Positions 1 through 10,511 of a DNA stretch of 64,000 nt are shown here, piece after piece. The DNA is from Azospirillum oryzae (lineage in GTDB: Bacteria; Pseudomonadota; Alphaproteobacteria; Azospirillales; Azospirillaceae), in contig NZ_VTTM01000002.1 of NCBI RefSeq assembly GCF_008364795.1, forward strand, positions 1-64,000. The letters run 5' to 3'. Positions within the stretch are counted from its first letter, which is position 1; the number at the start of each line of letters is the position of its first letter. The translations under genes and the position numbers were made by a program. Under the pieces are notes generated by a model, which was given only the letters and a program-made list of their open reading frames with translations, was not told where the DNA came from and searched no databases.

Positions 1-66
<66 letters not shown>

Positions 67-74
67 AATCAGAA

Positions 75-109
75 AAAAAGCCCGCCTCCATCCGGAGCGC
101 GGGCTTTTT
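75..109 (+). terminator. Rho-independent terminator after tRNA-fMet
   Basis: GCCCGC (80-85) pairs with GCGGGC (99-104), extended by an A-run before and a T-run after, so it may act in both directions. It ends the tRNA transcript. Confidence 0.85.
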
Positions 110-210
110 GCTGTCCGCATTTTTCTGGCCGGGGGGCGTGATGTCCGGCTGCTCCGCTTGTCTAGGAACACGGGTGCCACTTGCCGGCCCTGTCCAGGAC
201 AAGGACCGTG

Positions 211-1122
211 ATGCCGTCGATGCTCGATTGCCTGATCGTCGGCGGTGGTCCCGCCGGGCTGACCGCCGCCATCTATCTCGCGCGCTATCGCCGAAACGCC
301 CTGGTCGTGGACGAGGCGAAAAGTCGCTGCGCCTGGATTCCGAACTCTCACAATCTCGCCGGGTTCACCGGTGGCATCCGCGGCACCGACCTGTTGGCCC
401 GCATCCGCGCCCAGGCCGAAAACTACGGTGCCTGCATCGAGGCGGGGTCGGTTGCGACGCTGAAGCGGCTACCGGGCGGTCGCGGCTTTCGTGCTGGCTT
501 GGGCGATGGCCGGGAGATCGATGCCGCTTCCGTGCTGCTCGCCACCGGCGTGATCGATGGCCAGCCGCGGATGTCCTATCTCTATGAGGCGATGCAGCGC
601 GGCCTGATCCGCGTCTGTCCGATCTGCGATGGGTATGAAGTGATCGACCGGCGCATCGCCGTTCTGGGGCACGGCGCTCAAGCGGTCGGCGAAGCCCGTT
701 TCATCCGCACCTACAGCCCCTATGTCACCCTGCTGACGCTGGGCGAGCCGATGGTCCTGCCGATGGAGGAACGGGGCGAACTAGATGCCGCCGGCATCGC
801 GGTGATCGAAGAGCCGGTCACCGCCGTCGCCGCCGGGGAGGACATGAGCACCCGCCTGACCCTGGAGAACGGCCACATCCTCGACTTCGACACGCTCTAT
901 TCCGCCCTCGGCATCACCGCGCGCTCGGGCTTGGCGGAGAGGCTCGGTGCCGCCATGAATGAGGACGGCCGCCTCGTCGTCGACCGGCACCAGTGCAGTT
1001 CCATTCCTGGCTTTTATGCCGCCGGCGATGTCGTTTCAACGCTGAACCAGATCGCCGTAGCGATGGGGGAGGCCGCCATGGCCGCCACCGCCATCCACAA
1101 CGTTCTGCGGAATCGGGACTGA
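211..1122 (+). CDS. Thioredoxin-reductase-like FAD/NAD(P) oxidoreductase
   Basis: A 303-residue flavoprotein of the class II pyridine nucleotide-disulfide oxidoreductase family. An N-terminal Rossmann motif GGGPAG binds FAD, a CPIC motif sits at about Cys136/Cys139 (the place of the TrxB redox pair), and a C-terminal GFYAAGD motif contacts FAD. The central NAD(P) site reads GHGAQAVGEA, a loose form of GxGxxA. An upstream TTG at 181 is in frame, but the ATG at 211 follows AGGACAAGGA, so I chose it. The CPICDG site differs from the TrxB CATCDG, and no thioredoxin gene is nearby; it may reduce another disulfide partner or be a ferredoxin/flavodoxin-type reductase relative. Confidence 0.8.
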   Translation: MPSMLDCLIVGGGPAGLTAAIYLARYRRNALVVDEAKSRCAWIPNSHNLAGFTGGIRGTDLLARIRAQAENYGACIEAGSVATLKRLPGGRGFRAGLGDGREIDAASVLLATGVIDGQPRMSYLYEAMQRGLIRVCPICDGYEVIDRRIAVLGHGAQAVGEARFIRTYSPYVTLLTLGEPMVLPMEERGELDAAGIAVIEEPVTAVAAGEDMSTRLTLENGHILDFDTLYSALGITARSGLAERLGAAMNEDGRLVVDRHQCSSIPGFYAAGDVVSTLNQIAVAMGEAAMAATAIHNVLRNRD

Positions 1123-1163
1123 ATGGCCGGCCGGGTCGGGCGGACGCCGACCTGACTCGGCGG

Positions 1164-1652
1164 TCAATGAACCTCCCGTTCGACGCGGGTCAGCAGGTCG
1201 GTGAAGAAGGTCAGCTCCTCCGGCGTCAGACCCAGCTTGGCATGGCGGGGAAGGAACTGGGCAACCGGCCGGCCGCTTTCCCGCCCTTGCAGCACGCCGT
1301 CGCGGACCACCAGCGACTCCCGGACCAGATCGGCCGCGGACTCGTGGCAGCGCCCGCACCGCTCCTGAAAGCGCGGTGCCGTGCTGGCTTGGGCGAGCAG
1401 CATCTCGTACATCGGCTGAACGAGGTTTTCCGGCAGATGGTGGTTGCGCAGGAAGACCAGCAGATCGTCCTTGTGATGGACGCCCTGGAGCTTTCCATCG
1501 GTCACGGTCAGCGACCGTCGGGCGAAGGGGCCGGCATGGCGGTGGCAGTCCCCGCAGGTCTGCTCCCAGAACCGGTGAAGATCGGTCGCGTTGCCAGACG
1601 ATGCCGGCAAAAGACCTGCGAGCAGGAATGCCGCCGCGATTGCTCGTTTCAT
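1164..1652 (-). CDS. Exported two-haem c-type cytochrome
   Basis: 162 residues with a cleavable signal peptide (MKRAIAAAFLLAGLLPASSGNA) and two CxxCH haem-attachment motifs, CGDCH near residue 37 and CGRCH near residue 100, in two similar halves. It should be a periplasmic electron carrier. Longer in-frame starts exist, but the ATG at 1652 is preceded by GGGAGGCGCAAG and begins the signal peptide. It converges on the preceding reductase gene. The partner oxidase or dehydrogenase is not visible; I see no catalytic domain beyond the haem motifs. Confidence 0.82.
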   Translation of the reverse strand: MKRAIAAAFLLAGLLPASSGNATDLHRFWEQTCGDCHRHAGPFARRSLTVTDGKLQGVHHKDDLLVFLRNHHLPENLVQPMYEMLLAQASTAPRFQERCGRCHESAADLVRESLVVRDGVLQGRESGRPVAQFLPRHAKLGLTPEELTFFTDLLTRVEREVH

Positions 1653-1938
1653 CTTGCGCCTCCCGGTGGAGTTGCAGGCTTGAAGGCAGCGACGTCCGGG
1701 CGGGCGCACCCGATCCATCGCCGACATCAGCCAAGGCTGACATCATTCCGGCCGGGTGGCGACCTGCGCCGATGGGACTGCGCCGTTTGTCACGACCCGC
1801 ACCCCAGGCCCTGCGGTCATTGCGGTTGCGCCATGGGGGCGGCATGTCGTACCCATTTCGCCAGTTGCATCCACACGGATGCCCCCGCTTTGCATGCTTT
1901 TTGGGTGTGCGGGCAAGTTGCGAGCAGATGGCGAGCCC

Positions 1939-3129
1939 ATGGCCAAGCGCAAGGTTTTCGACGATTTCGATCCGGCTCCGTCCGGTCCCTCCGTCTCCGA
2001 GACTCTGCGCGCGACGCGCATGGCGCACGGTTACGACCTGCGCGACGTCGCGACGATGCTGCGCATCCGCTATCCTTACCTGCTGGCGATTGAGGAAGGT
2101 CGGTACCAGGAACTGCCGGGCAGCACCTATGCCATCGGCTTCCTGCGCTCCTACGCCGAATGCCTGGGGCTGGACCCGGACATGGTCGTCACCCGCTACA
2201 AGGAGGAGGCGGCCGGCACCGTCCGCCGGCAGGAACTGTATCTGCCGACACCGGCGGCCGAAGGGCGCGCCTCCGGCGGAACTCTGCTGCTCGGCACGCT
2301 GGTGCTGGCCGGCATCGTCTATGGCGGCTGGTACTATCTGTCGGCCACCGACCGGTCGGTGGCCGATCTCGTGCCGGTCTTGCCGGACCGCTTGGTCTCG
2401 CTGCTGGACGGCGTGCCGGCCAAGCCGGCGGAGCAGGCCCCGGACCAGTCCGCCACCGCGCCGGGTCAGCCGGCAGCCGATCCCGCGGCGCCTACGCCGG
2501 TCATCGCATCCGCTCCGTCTTCGTCGACACCGGTCCCTCCCGCTGCGGTTCCGCCGTCCGCCGGCACCGCTCCGGTCGCGCCGTCCTCCACCGCTTCCCC
2601 AACCGCCGGCAATCCGCAGGTCGTCGCGTCGGCGCCGCCCGCGGCACTGCCGCCGGGGCAGCCTGCCGCGAAATCTCCGGCCGCGTCCGCGCCCGCTGCG
2701 GCAGCCGCGGGGCAGGGCATCGTCAATGTGCCGGCCCCGCCGGCGGAGGACGACGACGAGGCCTCGCCGCAGGACCCGACGCCGCTGAACGCCGCGACGG
2801 CGCCTCCGGCCGCGCCCGCCGCCCCGACGGCGACGGTGCCGGCCAACGGCAAGGTCTACGGCACGCTGAACACCAATGCGAAGCTGATCCTGAAGGCGAC
2901 GCAGGAGAGCTGGCTGCAGGTGCGAGACGGCGGCGATATCGTCTTCACCCGCGTTCTGAAGCCGGGCGACACCTTCCGCGTTCCCGACAAGCCCAACGTG
3001 AAGATCCGCACCGGCAACGCCGGCGGGCTGGTGGTGATGGCCGACGGCGGCGAAAGCCCGCCGCTGGGGTCCGTCGGGCAGGTTCTGCGCGACGTCACCA
3101 TCGACGCCCACGGGGTGGTGCGGCGCTGA
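1939..3129 (+). CDS. RodZ-like cytoskeletal HTH membrane protein
   Basis: 396 residues with the RodZ layout: a cytoplasmic helix-turn-helix domain (about residues 18-90, with IRYPYLLAIEEGRY and GFLRSYAECLGLD typical of HTH_25), one transmembrane segment (about 113-135), a long Pro/Ala-rich linker and a C-terminal DUF4115 beta domain (about 300-390). RodZ links MreB filaments to cell-wall synthesis. Start chosen at MAKRKVF because the HTH begins just after it; the upstream extension has no recognisable content. The gene precedes ispG, and rodZ-ispG adjacency is common in proteobacteria, which supports the call. Confidence 0.87.
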   Translation: MAKRKVFDDFDPAPSGPSVSETLRATRMAHGYDLRDVATMLRIRYPYLLAIEEGRYQELPGSTYAIGFLRSYAECLGLDPDMVVTRYKEEAAGTVRRQELYLPTPAAEGRASGGTLLLGTLVLAGIVYGGWYYLSATDRSVADLVPVLPDRLVSLLDGVPAKPAEQAPDQSATAPGQPAADPAAPTPVIASAPSSSTPVPPAAVPPSAGTAPVAPSSTASPTAGNPQVVASAPPAALPPGQPAAKSPAASAPAAAAAGQGIVNVPAPPAEDDDEASPQDPTPLNAATAPPAAPAAPTATVPANGKVYGTLNTNAKLILKATQESWLQVRDGGDIVFTRVLKPGDTFRVPDKPNVKIRTGNAGGLVVMADGGESPPLGSVGQVLRDVTIDAHGVVRR

Positions 3130-3196
3130 CGTACCATTCGGGGCGACGGTTTGGGGGCACCAGCCATGCATCGGTGGCGCCCCACCACCGTCCTCC

Positions 3197-3266
3197 CTTA
3201 AATCCGGGGCCTTAAATCCGGGGCCTTAAATCCGGGGCCTTGAAGCCCGGCCCTTGAATCCCGGGC
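3197..3266. repeat. Five tandem 14-bp repeats upstream of ispG
   Basis: Three identical copies of CTTAAATCCGGGGC (3197-3238) followed by two diverged copies (3239-3252, 3253-3266). The array lies in the rodZ-ispG gap, 86 bases before the ispG start. The unit length is not a multiple of three and nothing is encoded. Confidence 0.9.
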
Positions 3267-3351
3267 GCCGGAGCGCACTTCTGGCCTGACGCCGGCTGCG
3301 CTAGGATGCGGCATCCGGTATTGCATTTCGCTGTCCAGAGGCTGACCTGAG

Positions 3352-4521
3352 ATGACCGTGCGCGCCTACCGCCAGATCCTTCGCCGCAAATCGCGCCAGA
3401 TTCGCGTCGGCAACGTGTTGGTCGGCGGCGACGCGCCGATCTCGGTCCAGACCATGACCAACACGCCGACCACCGACGTGAAGGCGACGGTGGAGCAGAT
3501 CCAGGCGGCCGAGCGGGTGGGGGCGGACATCGTCCGCGTCTCCTGCCCCGACCGCGAGTCGGCGCTGGCCCTGAAGGACATCGTGCGGCAGGTGAAGGTG
3601 CCGATCGTCGCCGACATCCATTTCCACTACAAGCGCGCCATCGAGGCGGCGGAGAGCGGCGCCGCCTGCCTGCGCATCAACCCCGGCAACATCGGCTCGG
3701 CCGAGCGGGTGCGCGAGGTGGTGAAGGCGGCCAAGGATCATGGCTGTTCGATGCGCATCGGGGTCAATGCCGGATCGCTGGAGCAGGACCTGCTGGAGAA
3801 ATACGGCGAGCCCTGCCCGGAAGCGATGGTCGAGAGCGCGCTGAACCACGCGAAGATCCTGGAAGACAACGATTTCCGCGAGTTCAAGATCTCGGTGAAG
3901 GCGTCGGACGCCTTCCTCGCCGTCGCCGCCTATCAGGGGCTGGCGGATGCCTGCGACTACCCGCTGCACATCGGCATCACCGAGGCGGGCGGCCTGCGCG
4001 CCGGGACGGTGAAGTCGTCCATCGGGCTGGGCATGCTGCTGTGGTCGGGCATCGGCGATACGCTGCGCGTCTCGCTGTCGGCCGATCCGGCGGAAGAGGT
4101 TCTGGTCGGTTACGACATCCTCAAGTCGCTGGGCCTGCGCCGCCGCGGCGTCACCGTGATCTCCTGCCCCAGCTGCGCCCGGCAGAACTTCAACGTCATC
4201 AAGACGGTGGAGTTGCTGGAGCAGAAGCTGGCCCACATCACCACGCCGCTGACCCTGTCGGTAATCGGCTGCGTCGTGAACGGCCCGGGCGAGGCACGGG
4301 AGACCGACATCGGCCTGACCGGCGGCGGCAACAACACCCATCAGGTCTATCTGTCCGGCGTCACCGACCACCGGCTGAAGGATCAGGACATCGTCCAGCA
4401 TCTGGTCGGGCTGGTCGAGAAGAAGGCGGCGGAGATCGAGGCGGCGAAGGCCGCGGCGGAAGCCGCCGAAGCCGAAACCGCCCGAGAAACCAAGCGAGAC
4501 GTGGCCCCCGCCGCGGAGTAA
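3352..4521 (+). CDS. ispG: 4-hydroxy-3-methylbut-2-enyl diphosphate synthase (IspG/GcpE)
   Basis: 389 residues, matching full-length IspG. It reductively opens methylerythritol cyclodiphosphate to HMBPP in the MEP isoprenoid pathway, using a [4Fe-4S] cluster. The N-terminal TIM barrel includes [12 protein letters not shown] and INPGNIG; the C-terminal cluster domain has the conserved Cys of SCPSCARQ and the [10 protein letters not shown] motif. A C-terminal Ala/Glu-rich tail of about 30 residues is extra and probably unstructured. It follows rodZ and precedes hemA by 37 bases, so co-transcription is possible. Confidence 0.97.
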   Translation: MTVRAYRQILRRKSRQIRVGNVLVGGDAPISVQTMTNTPTTDVKATVEQIQAAERVGADIVRVSCPDRESALALKDIVRQVKVPIVADIHFHYKRAIEAAESGAACLRINPGNIGSAERVREVVKAAKDHGCSMRIGVNAGSLEQDLLEKYGEPCPEAMVESALNHAKILEDNDFREFKISVKASDAFLAVAAYQGLADACDYPLHIGITEAGGLRAGTVKSSIGLGMLLWSGIGDTLRVSLSADPAEEVLVGYDILKSLGLRRRGVTVISCPSCARQNFNVIKTVELLEQKLAHITTPLTLSVIGCVVNGPGEARETDIGLTGGGNNTHQVYLSGVTDHRLKDQDIVQHLVGLVEKKAAEIEAAKAAAEAAEAETARETKRDVAPAAE

Positions 4522-4558
4522 GCTGCCCGGAATTCGGGCAGGGACAGCGACCCTAGGC

Positions 4559-5864
4559 GTGACCACCACCTCCTACCTCGTCATCGGCGCCAGCCACCGG
4601 ACCTGTTCCGGCGTCGTCCGCGACCGCCTGTCCACCGACGAGGCGGAAGTGGCGGGCATGCTGGATCGGCTGCGCGCCGCGGGGGTGGGACAGGCGGTGT
4701 GGCTCAGCACCTGCGACCGGGTGGAGGTGCAGGCGGTCCACGAGCGCCCGAACGAGGCGGCGCTGGCGATTGCCGAGGCGATGGCCGACCGTGCCGGGCT
4801 GCCCACCGCCGACCTGGCGCCGCAGCTCTACACCCGCACCGGCATCGACGCGGTGCGCCACCTGTTCGCGGTGGCCTGCTCGCTCGACAGCCAGATCGTC
4901 GGAGAGCCGCATATCCTGGGCCAGTTGAAGGCCGCCCACCGCAGCGCCGCCGGCGCCGGCATGACCGGGCCGGAGTTGGAGGCGGTGCTGCAGGCCGCCT
5001 ATGCCGCCGCCAAACGGGTGCGCAGCGAGACGCCGATCGCGGAGGGGGCCACCTCGCTGGCCGCCGCCGCCATCCAGGTGGCGCGCGACCTGCACGGCGA
5101 CATCAGGCGTTGCGGTGCCCTGCTGGTCGGCTTGGGCGACATGGGCGCCCTGGTGTTGGAGGGGCTGCGCGAGGCCGGGATGCCGCGGCTGACCGTCGCA
5201 GCGCCGGTGGACCGGCGGGCGGAAGCGGCGGCGCGGCGGCTCGACGGGCACTTCGCCCCCTGGGCCGATCTGGAGGCGGCGATGACCGGCGCCGATATCC
5301 TGGTGACCGCGGCCGGTCTTGGGCGCTATATCCTGACCGCCCCGATGATGGAGGCGGTGTTGAAGCGCCGCCGCCGCCGGCCGGTCTTCGTGGTCGATGC
5401 CGCCATTCCGGCCGACGTCGATCCGGCTGTGGCGGGTATGGACGGCGCCTTCGTCTATGATCTGGCCGATCTGGAGCGGGTGGCGCTGCAGGGCCGGGTC
5501 GGGCGCGAGGCGGCGACCCAGGCGGCCTGGATGATCGTGGACGAGGCGGTGGCCGCTTTCGCCCGCGACCGTGCGGAACGTGCCGCGGTGCCTGCCGTGG
5601 CAGCGCTCCGCACGCATTTCGAGGCGGAGCGGCGGCGCCTGCTGGCCGGGCATGCCGATCTGGACGCGGCGTCGGCGACGCGGCTGCTGGTCAACCGGCT
5701 GCTGCACGCCCCGTCGGAGGCGCTGCGGGCTCTGGCCGCCGACGGCAGCGGCGAGGGGCTGGCCGAACGGGCCGCGGCCGAGCGGCTGATGTTCCGCCTG
5801 TTTGGGCTGGACAGGCTGACCGGGGCGGCACTGGAAGAGACTGAACGGGATAAGGACGAGCGAC

Positions 5865-5890
<26 letters not shown>
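4559..5890 (+). CDS. hemA: Glutamyl-tRNA reductase
   Basis: 443 residues, the usual length. It reduces glutamyl-tRNA to glutamate-1-semialdehyde, the first committed step of tetrapyrrole synthesis. The N-terminal catalytic domain has the nucleophile Cys52 in LSTCDR (usually LSTCNR) and ASHRTCS where most relatives have NHKTAPV. The NADPH domain has GLGDMG, and a C-terminal dimerisation helix follows. GTG start. It overlaps prfA by 26 bases in another frame, so translation may be coupled. The two motif deviations are the only odd features; the fold and neighbours leave little doubt. Confidence 0.95.
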
Positions 5891-6950
<1,060 letters not shown>

Positions 6951-6954
6951 GCCT

Positions 6955-7353
6955 TCACACGCCGACGCCCCAATCTCCCTCTCCCGCCGAAGGCGGGGGA
7001 GGGTCGGGGAGGGGGCCGAGCACCTCCCAGATCATGCGCGCCACTCCCTCGGGATTGCTGAGCACATCGGTGTTCCAGAAGCGCATCACCCGCCAGCCAG
7101 CATTCTTCATTCGCCGGTCGCGCGCGGCATCGTAGGACGACCCGTTATGCTGTCCGCCATCGACTTCGACCACGAGCTTCGCTTCAATGCAGGCGAAGTC
7201 GGCGATATAGGGCGGGATCGGGTGTTGGCGTCGGAAGTACCATCCGCGGATTTGGCGGCGGCGCAGCAGACTCCAAAGCTTGCGCTCGGCGTCGGTGGGA
7301 ATGCGGCGCATGCCGCGTGCCTGGGTGAGCGCGGATTTCTTGGCGCGTGGCAT
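6955..7353 (-). CDS. DUF559 domain protein (restriction-endonuclease-like fold)
   Basis: 132 residues. The DUF559 core (about residues 5-115) has LRRRQIRGWYFRRQHPIP, then IADFACIEAKLVVEVDGGQH, which carries the D...E-x-D type acidic cluster of the Vsr/PD-(D/E)xK fold, and a final WRVMRFWN. Family knowledge predicts a nuclease fold; no biochemical role is established for most members. The last 20 or so residues (PDPPPPSAGEGD...) are translated from the left inverted end. It is antisense to prfA and prmC. No clear ribosome-binding site precedes the ATG at 7353. Confidence 0.82.
   Translation of the reverse strand: MPRAKKSALTQARGMRRIPTDAERKLWSLLRRRQIRGWYFRRQHPIPPYIADFACIEAKLVVEVDGGQHNGSSYDAARDRRMKNAGWRVMRFWNTDVLSNPEGVARMIWEVLGPLPDPPPPSAGEGDWGVGV
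6966..7015 (+). repeat. Left inverted end of DUF559 element
   Basis: C- then G-rich arm, complementary to 7369-7417. It also forms a local hairpin (CTCCCGCC / GGCGGGGGAG). It overlaps the 3' end of the DUF559 gene and encodes that protein's low-complexity tail. Confidence 0.8.
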
Positions 7354-7368
7354 GTGGTGTCGGCGTAT

Positions 7369-7417
7369 GCCCCCTCCCTAACCCTCCCCCGCTTCGCGGG
7401 AGAGGAAACTTGGGGCG
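7369..7417 (-). repeat. Right inverted end of DUF559 element
   Basis: Inverted copy of the left end with the local hairpin CTCCCCCGC/GCGGGAGAG. It lies 16 bases before the DUF559 start codon, so it occupies that gene's promoter and leader. Confidence 0.8.
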
Positions 7418-7466
7418 AGTTTGAGTACGTATGTGTGGTTGAGGAAGGTGTAGAAAGGTCGCATCC

Positions 7467-8315
7467 ATGAACCTCAGCACCCTGCGCGCCCAGGCCGAGG
7501 CGCGGCTGCGCGAGGCCGGCGTCGATACGCCGGACCTCGACGCCCGCTACCTGCTCGAACATGCGCTGACGCTTATCCGCACCGACTTCGTTACGAAGGC
7601 GGAACAGACGATCCCCGACGCCGATGCCGCCCGCGCCCTGGCGCTGGTCGAGCGCCGCGCCGCGCGGGAGCCGGTGGGGCGCATCCTGGGGCACCGGGAG
7701 TTCTGGACCATTGACCTCGCCCTCAACCCCGACACGCTGGAACCCAGGCCGGACACCGAGACCGTGGTGGAGGCGGTGCTCGCCGCCATCCCCGACCGAA
7801 GGGCCAATCTAAAGCTCATCGATTTCGGAACCGGAACGGGTTGCATCCTGCTGGCGCTGCTGTCGGAACTGCCGAACGCCACCGGCCTCGGCGTCGATCT
7901 CAGCCCGCTGGCGGTGGAGGCGGCGGCCGGGAACGCCGAGCGCAACGGGCTGGCGGCGCGCGCCCGGTTCCAGACCGGCGATTGGGCCAAGGGGATCGAG
8001 GATCGTTTCGACATCGTGGTGTCCAACCCGCCCTACATCCCCAGCGCCGATATCGCCACGCTGGAGCCGGAGGTGCGGGAACACGATCCGCTCCGTGCGC
8101 TGGACGGCGGCCCAGACGGGTTGGAGCCCTACCGCATCCTCGCCGCCGAACTGCCGCGCCTGCTGGTGCCGGGAGGGCTGGCCGCCTTCGAGGTCGGGCA
8201 GGGCCAGGCGGAGGACGTGGCGGCGCTGGTCGAGGCGCAGGGGCTCGGGGAGACCGCGATCCTGTGTGACCTTGGTGGGGTAAAGCGTTGCGTCAGGGCA
8301 CGAAAGGGGCCGTGA
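7467..8315 (+). CDS. prmC: Release factor glutamine N5-methyltransferase PrmC
   Basis: 282 residues. It methylates the GGQ glutamine of release factors using SAM. An N-terminal helical domain is followed by a Rossmann methyltransferase domain with DFGTGTGCILL (SAM loop, about residues 118-128) and the catalytic NPPYIP motif (about 191). ATG preceded by GAAAGG. The DUF559 element separates it from its usual partner prfA, so it may now need its own promoter within or after the element. Confidence 0.96.
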   Translation: MNLSTLRAQAEARLREAGVDTPDLDARYLLEHALTLIRTDFVTKAEQTIPDADAARALALVERRAAREPVGRILGHREFWTIDLALNPDTLEPRPDTETVVEAVLAAIPDRRANLKLIDFGTGTGCILLALLSELPNATGLGVDLSPLAVEAAAGNAERNGLAARARFQTGDWAKGIEDRFDIVVSNPPYIPSADIATLEPEVREHDPLRALDGGPDGLEPYRILAAELPRLLVPGGLAAFEVGQGQAEDVAALVEAQGLGETAILCDLGGVKRCVRARKGP

Positions 8316-8598
8316 GTCGGCCGCTTATCCAAAAAAACGGTTGGATCGGCAGGCTTTGGCGGGTAGTGTGCGGTACACGACCGCGAACCTACGGCCTGCG
8401 GAGCAAGAATCTCGGATGGTTTTCTGCCGAGCGCTGACCGCCATGGCCTGCCGCACGCGATGCGGACGCGTCGTTTGAACCCCGTGAGCGACCCATGGAA
8501 ATCGTCCATGGCGGGCTCGGTGGCCGGGCCGGAAGGCCGGATGGCCGCCGGAGCGTTCCGGGGACTGCACTTCTCTTGCATGGGGCCTTAAGAGCCGA

Positions 8599-9036
8599 AT
8601 GAGACAGGGACCGAACTCCAGGCGTTCGCGTGGTCGTGGCAACAGCGGCGGCGGGGGCAGCGGCGGCGGTGGTGGCGGGGGCGGCGGTGCCGGCCGGCGC
8701 CAGAACGTTCCGCTGCGTCATCAGACCTTCGACAGCAACGGCCCCGACGTCCGCATCCGCGGCAATGCGTGGCAGGTGCAGGAAAAATATCAGGCGCTGG
8801 CCCGCGACGCGATGTCGTCCGGCGACCGCGTGCAGGCGGAAAACTACCTGCAGCATGCGGAGCACTATCTCCGCATCATCAATCAGATCCAGGAATCGGA
8901 AAACCGCCAGCGCGGCGGCCAGCCCGGCAACGGGCATGGTCATCAGTCGCAGAGCGCCTCGCATGCCGGCGATGACGACGACCAGGGCGGCGAGGACGAG
9001 ACCGACGGCGAGGAACGGGCGGCCGTCAACGCCTGA
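8599..9036 (+). CDS. DUF4167 domain protein, Gly-rich N-terminus
   Basis: 145 residues. A basic start (RRSRGRG) leads into a long Gly run, then the conserved DUF4167 region (about 35-105, with VRGNAWQV-type and QAENYLQHAEHYLRI motifs), then an acidic tail (DDDDQGGEDETDGEE). The family is widespread in alphaproteobacteria and often lies near prmC; its role is unknown. The basic, Gly-rich start suggests nucleic acid contact, but that is inference. The 283 bases before it hold no gene I can support. Confidence 0.85.
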   Translation: MRQGPNSRRSRGRGNSGGGGSGGGGGGGGGAGRRQNVPLRHQTFDSNGPDVRIRGNAWQVQEKYQALARDAMSSGDRVQAENYLQHAEHYLRIINQIQESENRQRGGQPGNGHGHQSQSASHAGDDDDQGGEDETDGEERAAVNA

Positions 9037-9046
9037 GGCCTGTGGT

Positions 9047-9811
9047 TTATTCGAGCGGAGTGACCGGATCGCCCAGCGCGATCCGGCCGCCGCCGATCAC
9101 CCGGGTGCGCAGCAGGATCTGGCTGTGGCCATAGCCGCGTTCCAGGATGTTCGGCAGGCTGAGGTCGGCGATGCCGCTGTCCGGGTTCACGTCGTTGCCG
9201 GGCGTGCAGTCCAGCGCCTCCACCACCTCCAGCGTCGCGGCACCCACGGTCAGAGTCCGGCCGATCCAGCCGCGTTCCGCCCAGGGATCGATGCCGTCCA
9301 CCAGCAGGTTGGCCCGCATGCGCCGGGGATCGACCGGCTGCTTGGCGATCCGCTCTTCCAGATCGCGCAGGCTGGCGAGGTTCAGCAGCGTGACAGACGG
9401 TTCCTCGCTGTTGCCGAAGGCGCCGTGCTGCGCCTCGATCAGACGGGGCATGCCGGGGACGATGCCGGCCAGATAGGCGGCGAAGAACTGTTCCAGCAGC
9501 GTGCGGCCCATCGGCTGGTCCAGCCGGCCGCGCGAAACCTGCCGTCCGCCGCGGCGGATGATCAGCGCCCGCGTCGCCTCGTCGAACTCGGTCTGCAGCG
9601 CCGCCAGCTTTTCGGTGCGGTCCAGCGTGAAGAAGTCCGACGGCAGGCGCCAGCCCTCGGTCTCGGTATCCAGCGCCGCCGGGCCGTGCAGCAGGCCGTA
9701 ACGGCGGTCGAGCGGGATCGCCTGGCCGGCGGTCAGGTCGGTGGCGGGAAGGTCCTGGCCGCTCATGCCCTTGACGGGATAGCGGCGGATGGCGGTCAGT
9801 GTGGCGTCCAT
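9047..9811 (-). CDS. MOSC domain protein
   Basis: 254 residues with an N-terminal beta-barrel region (IRRYPVKGMSGQ) followed by a MOSC domain with LDCTPGNDVNPDSG (conserved Cys) and GYGHSQ. MOSC proteins carry sulfur or molybdenum cofactors; a YcbX-like N-hydroxylated-substrate reductase is one possibility, but no ferredoxin domain is fused. Start set at the ATG at 9811; an upstream TTG at 9823 is the alternative, and neither has a strong ribosome-binding site. It converges on the DUF4167 gene. Confidence 0.8.
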   Translation of the reverse strand: MDATLTAIRRYPVKGMSGQDLPATDLTAGQAIPLDRRYGLLHGPAALDTETEGWRLPSDFFTLDRTEKLAALQTEFDEATRALIIRRGGRQVSRGRLDQPMGRTLLEQFFAAYLAGIVPGMPRLIEAQHGAFGNSEEPSVTLLNLASLRDLEERIAKQPVDPRRMRANLLVDGIDPWAERGWIGRTLTVGAATLEVVEALDCTPGNDVNPDSGIADLSLPNILERGYGHSQILLRTRVIGGGRIALGDPVTPLE

Positions 9812-9938
9812 TGCACTGCACAATGAAAGGGCTGGAGCGTCCCTGTCAACCGATGCGGTGCCTGTTTCTCACGCTGCGGCTGGGGTATGGCAGGCCGGAT
9901 CGCCCAAACTGCCCGCTCCACCCCCTAATCTGGTGCCT

Positions 9939-10511
9939 TTACCAGCGTTCGGCGACCGGGCGACGCCCGAGAAATTCCTCCAGCCGCCGGCCGGTGGCCG
10001 GCGACAACCCAGCCGGCAGCCGGTCGAGCGGGAAGAACCGGGTCTCGACGATCTCGACCCCGTCCGCCTTGGGGCTGCCGCTCCAGCCGTGCACGACATA
10101 GACCGCCACATGGTCGCTCGCGCCGTTGCGGAAGCGGGCGTAGATTCCGAAAGGCTGAGCGGGGCGGTCGGCGATCAACCCGACCTCTTCCCGCACCTCG
10201 CGCCGCATGGCGTCGACCAGCGTCTCCCCGCGGCCGACGCCGCCGCCCGGCAGGTGCCAGCCATCGACGTAGCTGTGGCGGATCAGCAGAACACAGGGTG
10301 CGGCCGGGTCCGAGTCGTCGATGATGATCGCCCGCACCCCCATGGTCAGCGGCCGGGCGATCCGGTGCCAGACCCCGCGCAGCGTCCAGGCGAGGCGGAG
10401 CAGGCGGGCCGTCATGGTCCGTGGCATGGCGTGGTGGGCGGGAACCGGCGACGGTTTCGTGGTGGGGGCGGCGGTGCGCGTGCTGGTGCTGGAGGCGGCC
10501 AAGTCGGTCAT
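9939..10511 (-). CDS. Nudix hydrolase
   Basis: 190 residues. The Nudix box is intact: GGGVGRGET, then REVREEVGL (about residues 90-112), which binds the divalent metals that cleave nucleoside diphosphate-X substrates. The first 45 residues are Thr/Ala-rich and then basic, so the true start may be internal (for example at MPRTMTARL). No substrate can be assigned. It transcribes away from clpB. Confidence 0.85.
   Translation of the reverse strand: MTDLAASSTSTRTAAPTTKPSPVPAHHAMPRTMTARLLRLAWTLRGVWHRIARPLTMGVRAIIIDDSDPAAPCVLLIRHSYVDGWHLPGGGVGRGETLVDAMRREVREEVGLIADRPAQPFGIYARFRNGASDHVAVYVVHGWSGSPKADGVEIVETRFFPLDRLPAGLSPATGRRLEEFLGRRPVAERW

Larger units (their letters stand above)
6966..7417. mobile_element. 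Compact DUF559 element with about 50-bp imperfect inverted ends
   Basis: The two ends, 6966-7015 and 7369-7417, are inverted copies with only a handful of differences. Each carries the core GCCCCCTCCC then ACCCTCCCCCGC and ends in TTGGGGCG. Between them is a single antisense gene for a DUF559 nuclease-fold protein. The unit sits between prfA and prmC, which are usually adjacent. Mobility is inferred from structure; I could not identify a target-site duplication with confidence. Confidence 0.6.

Noticed and set aside
1727..1740. TCAGCCAAGGCTGA palindrome upstream of the cytochrome gene
   Set aside because: Short, lies at a plausible promoter site, but chance is high in this composition.
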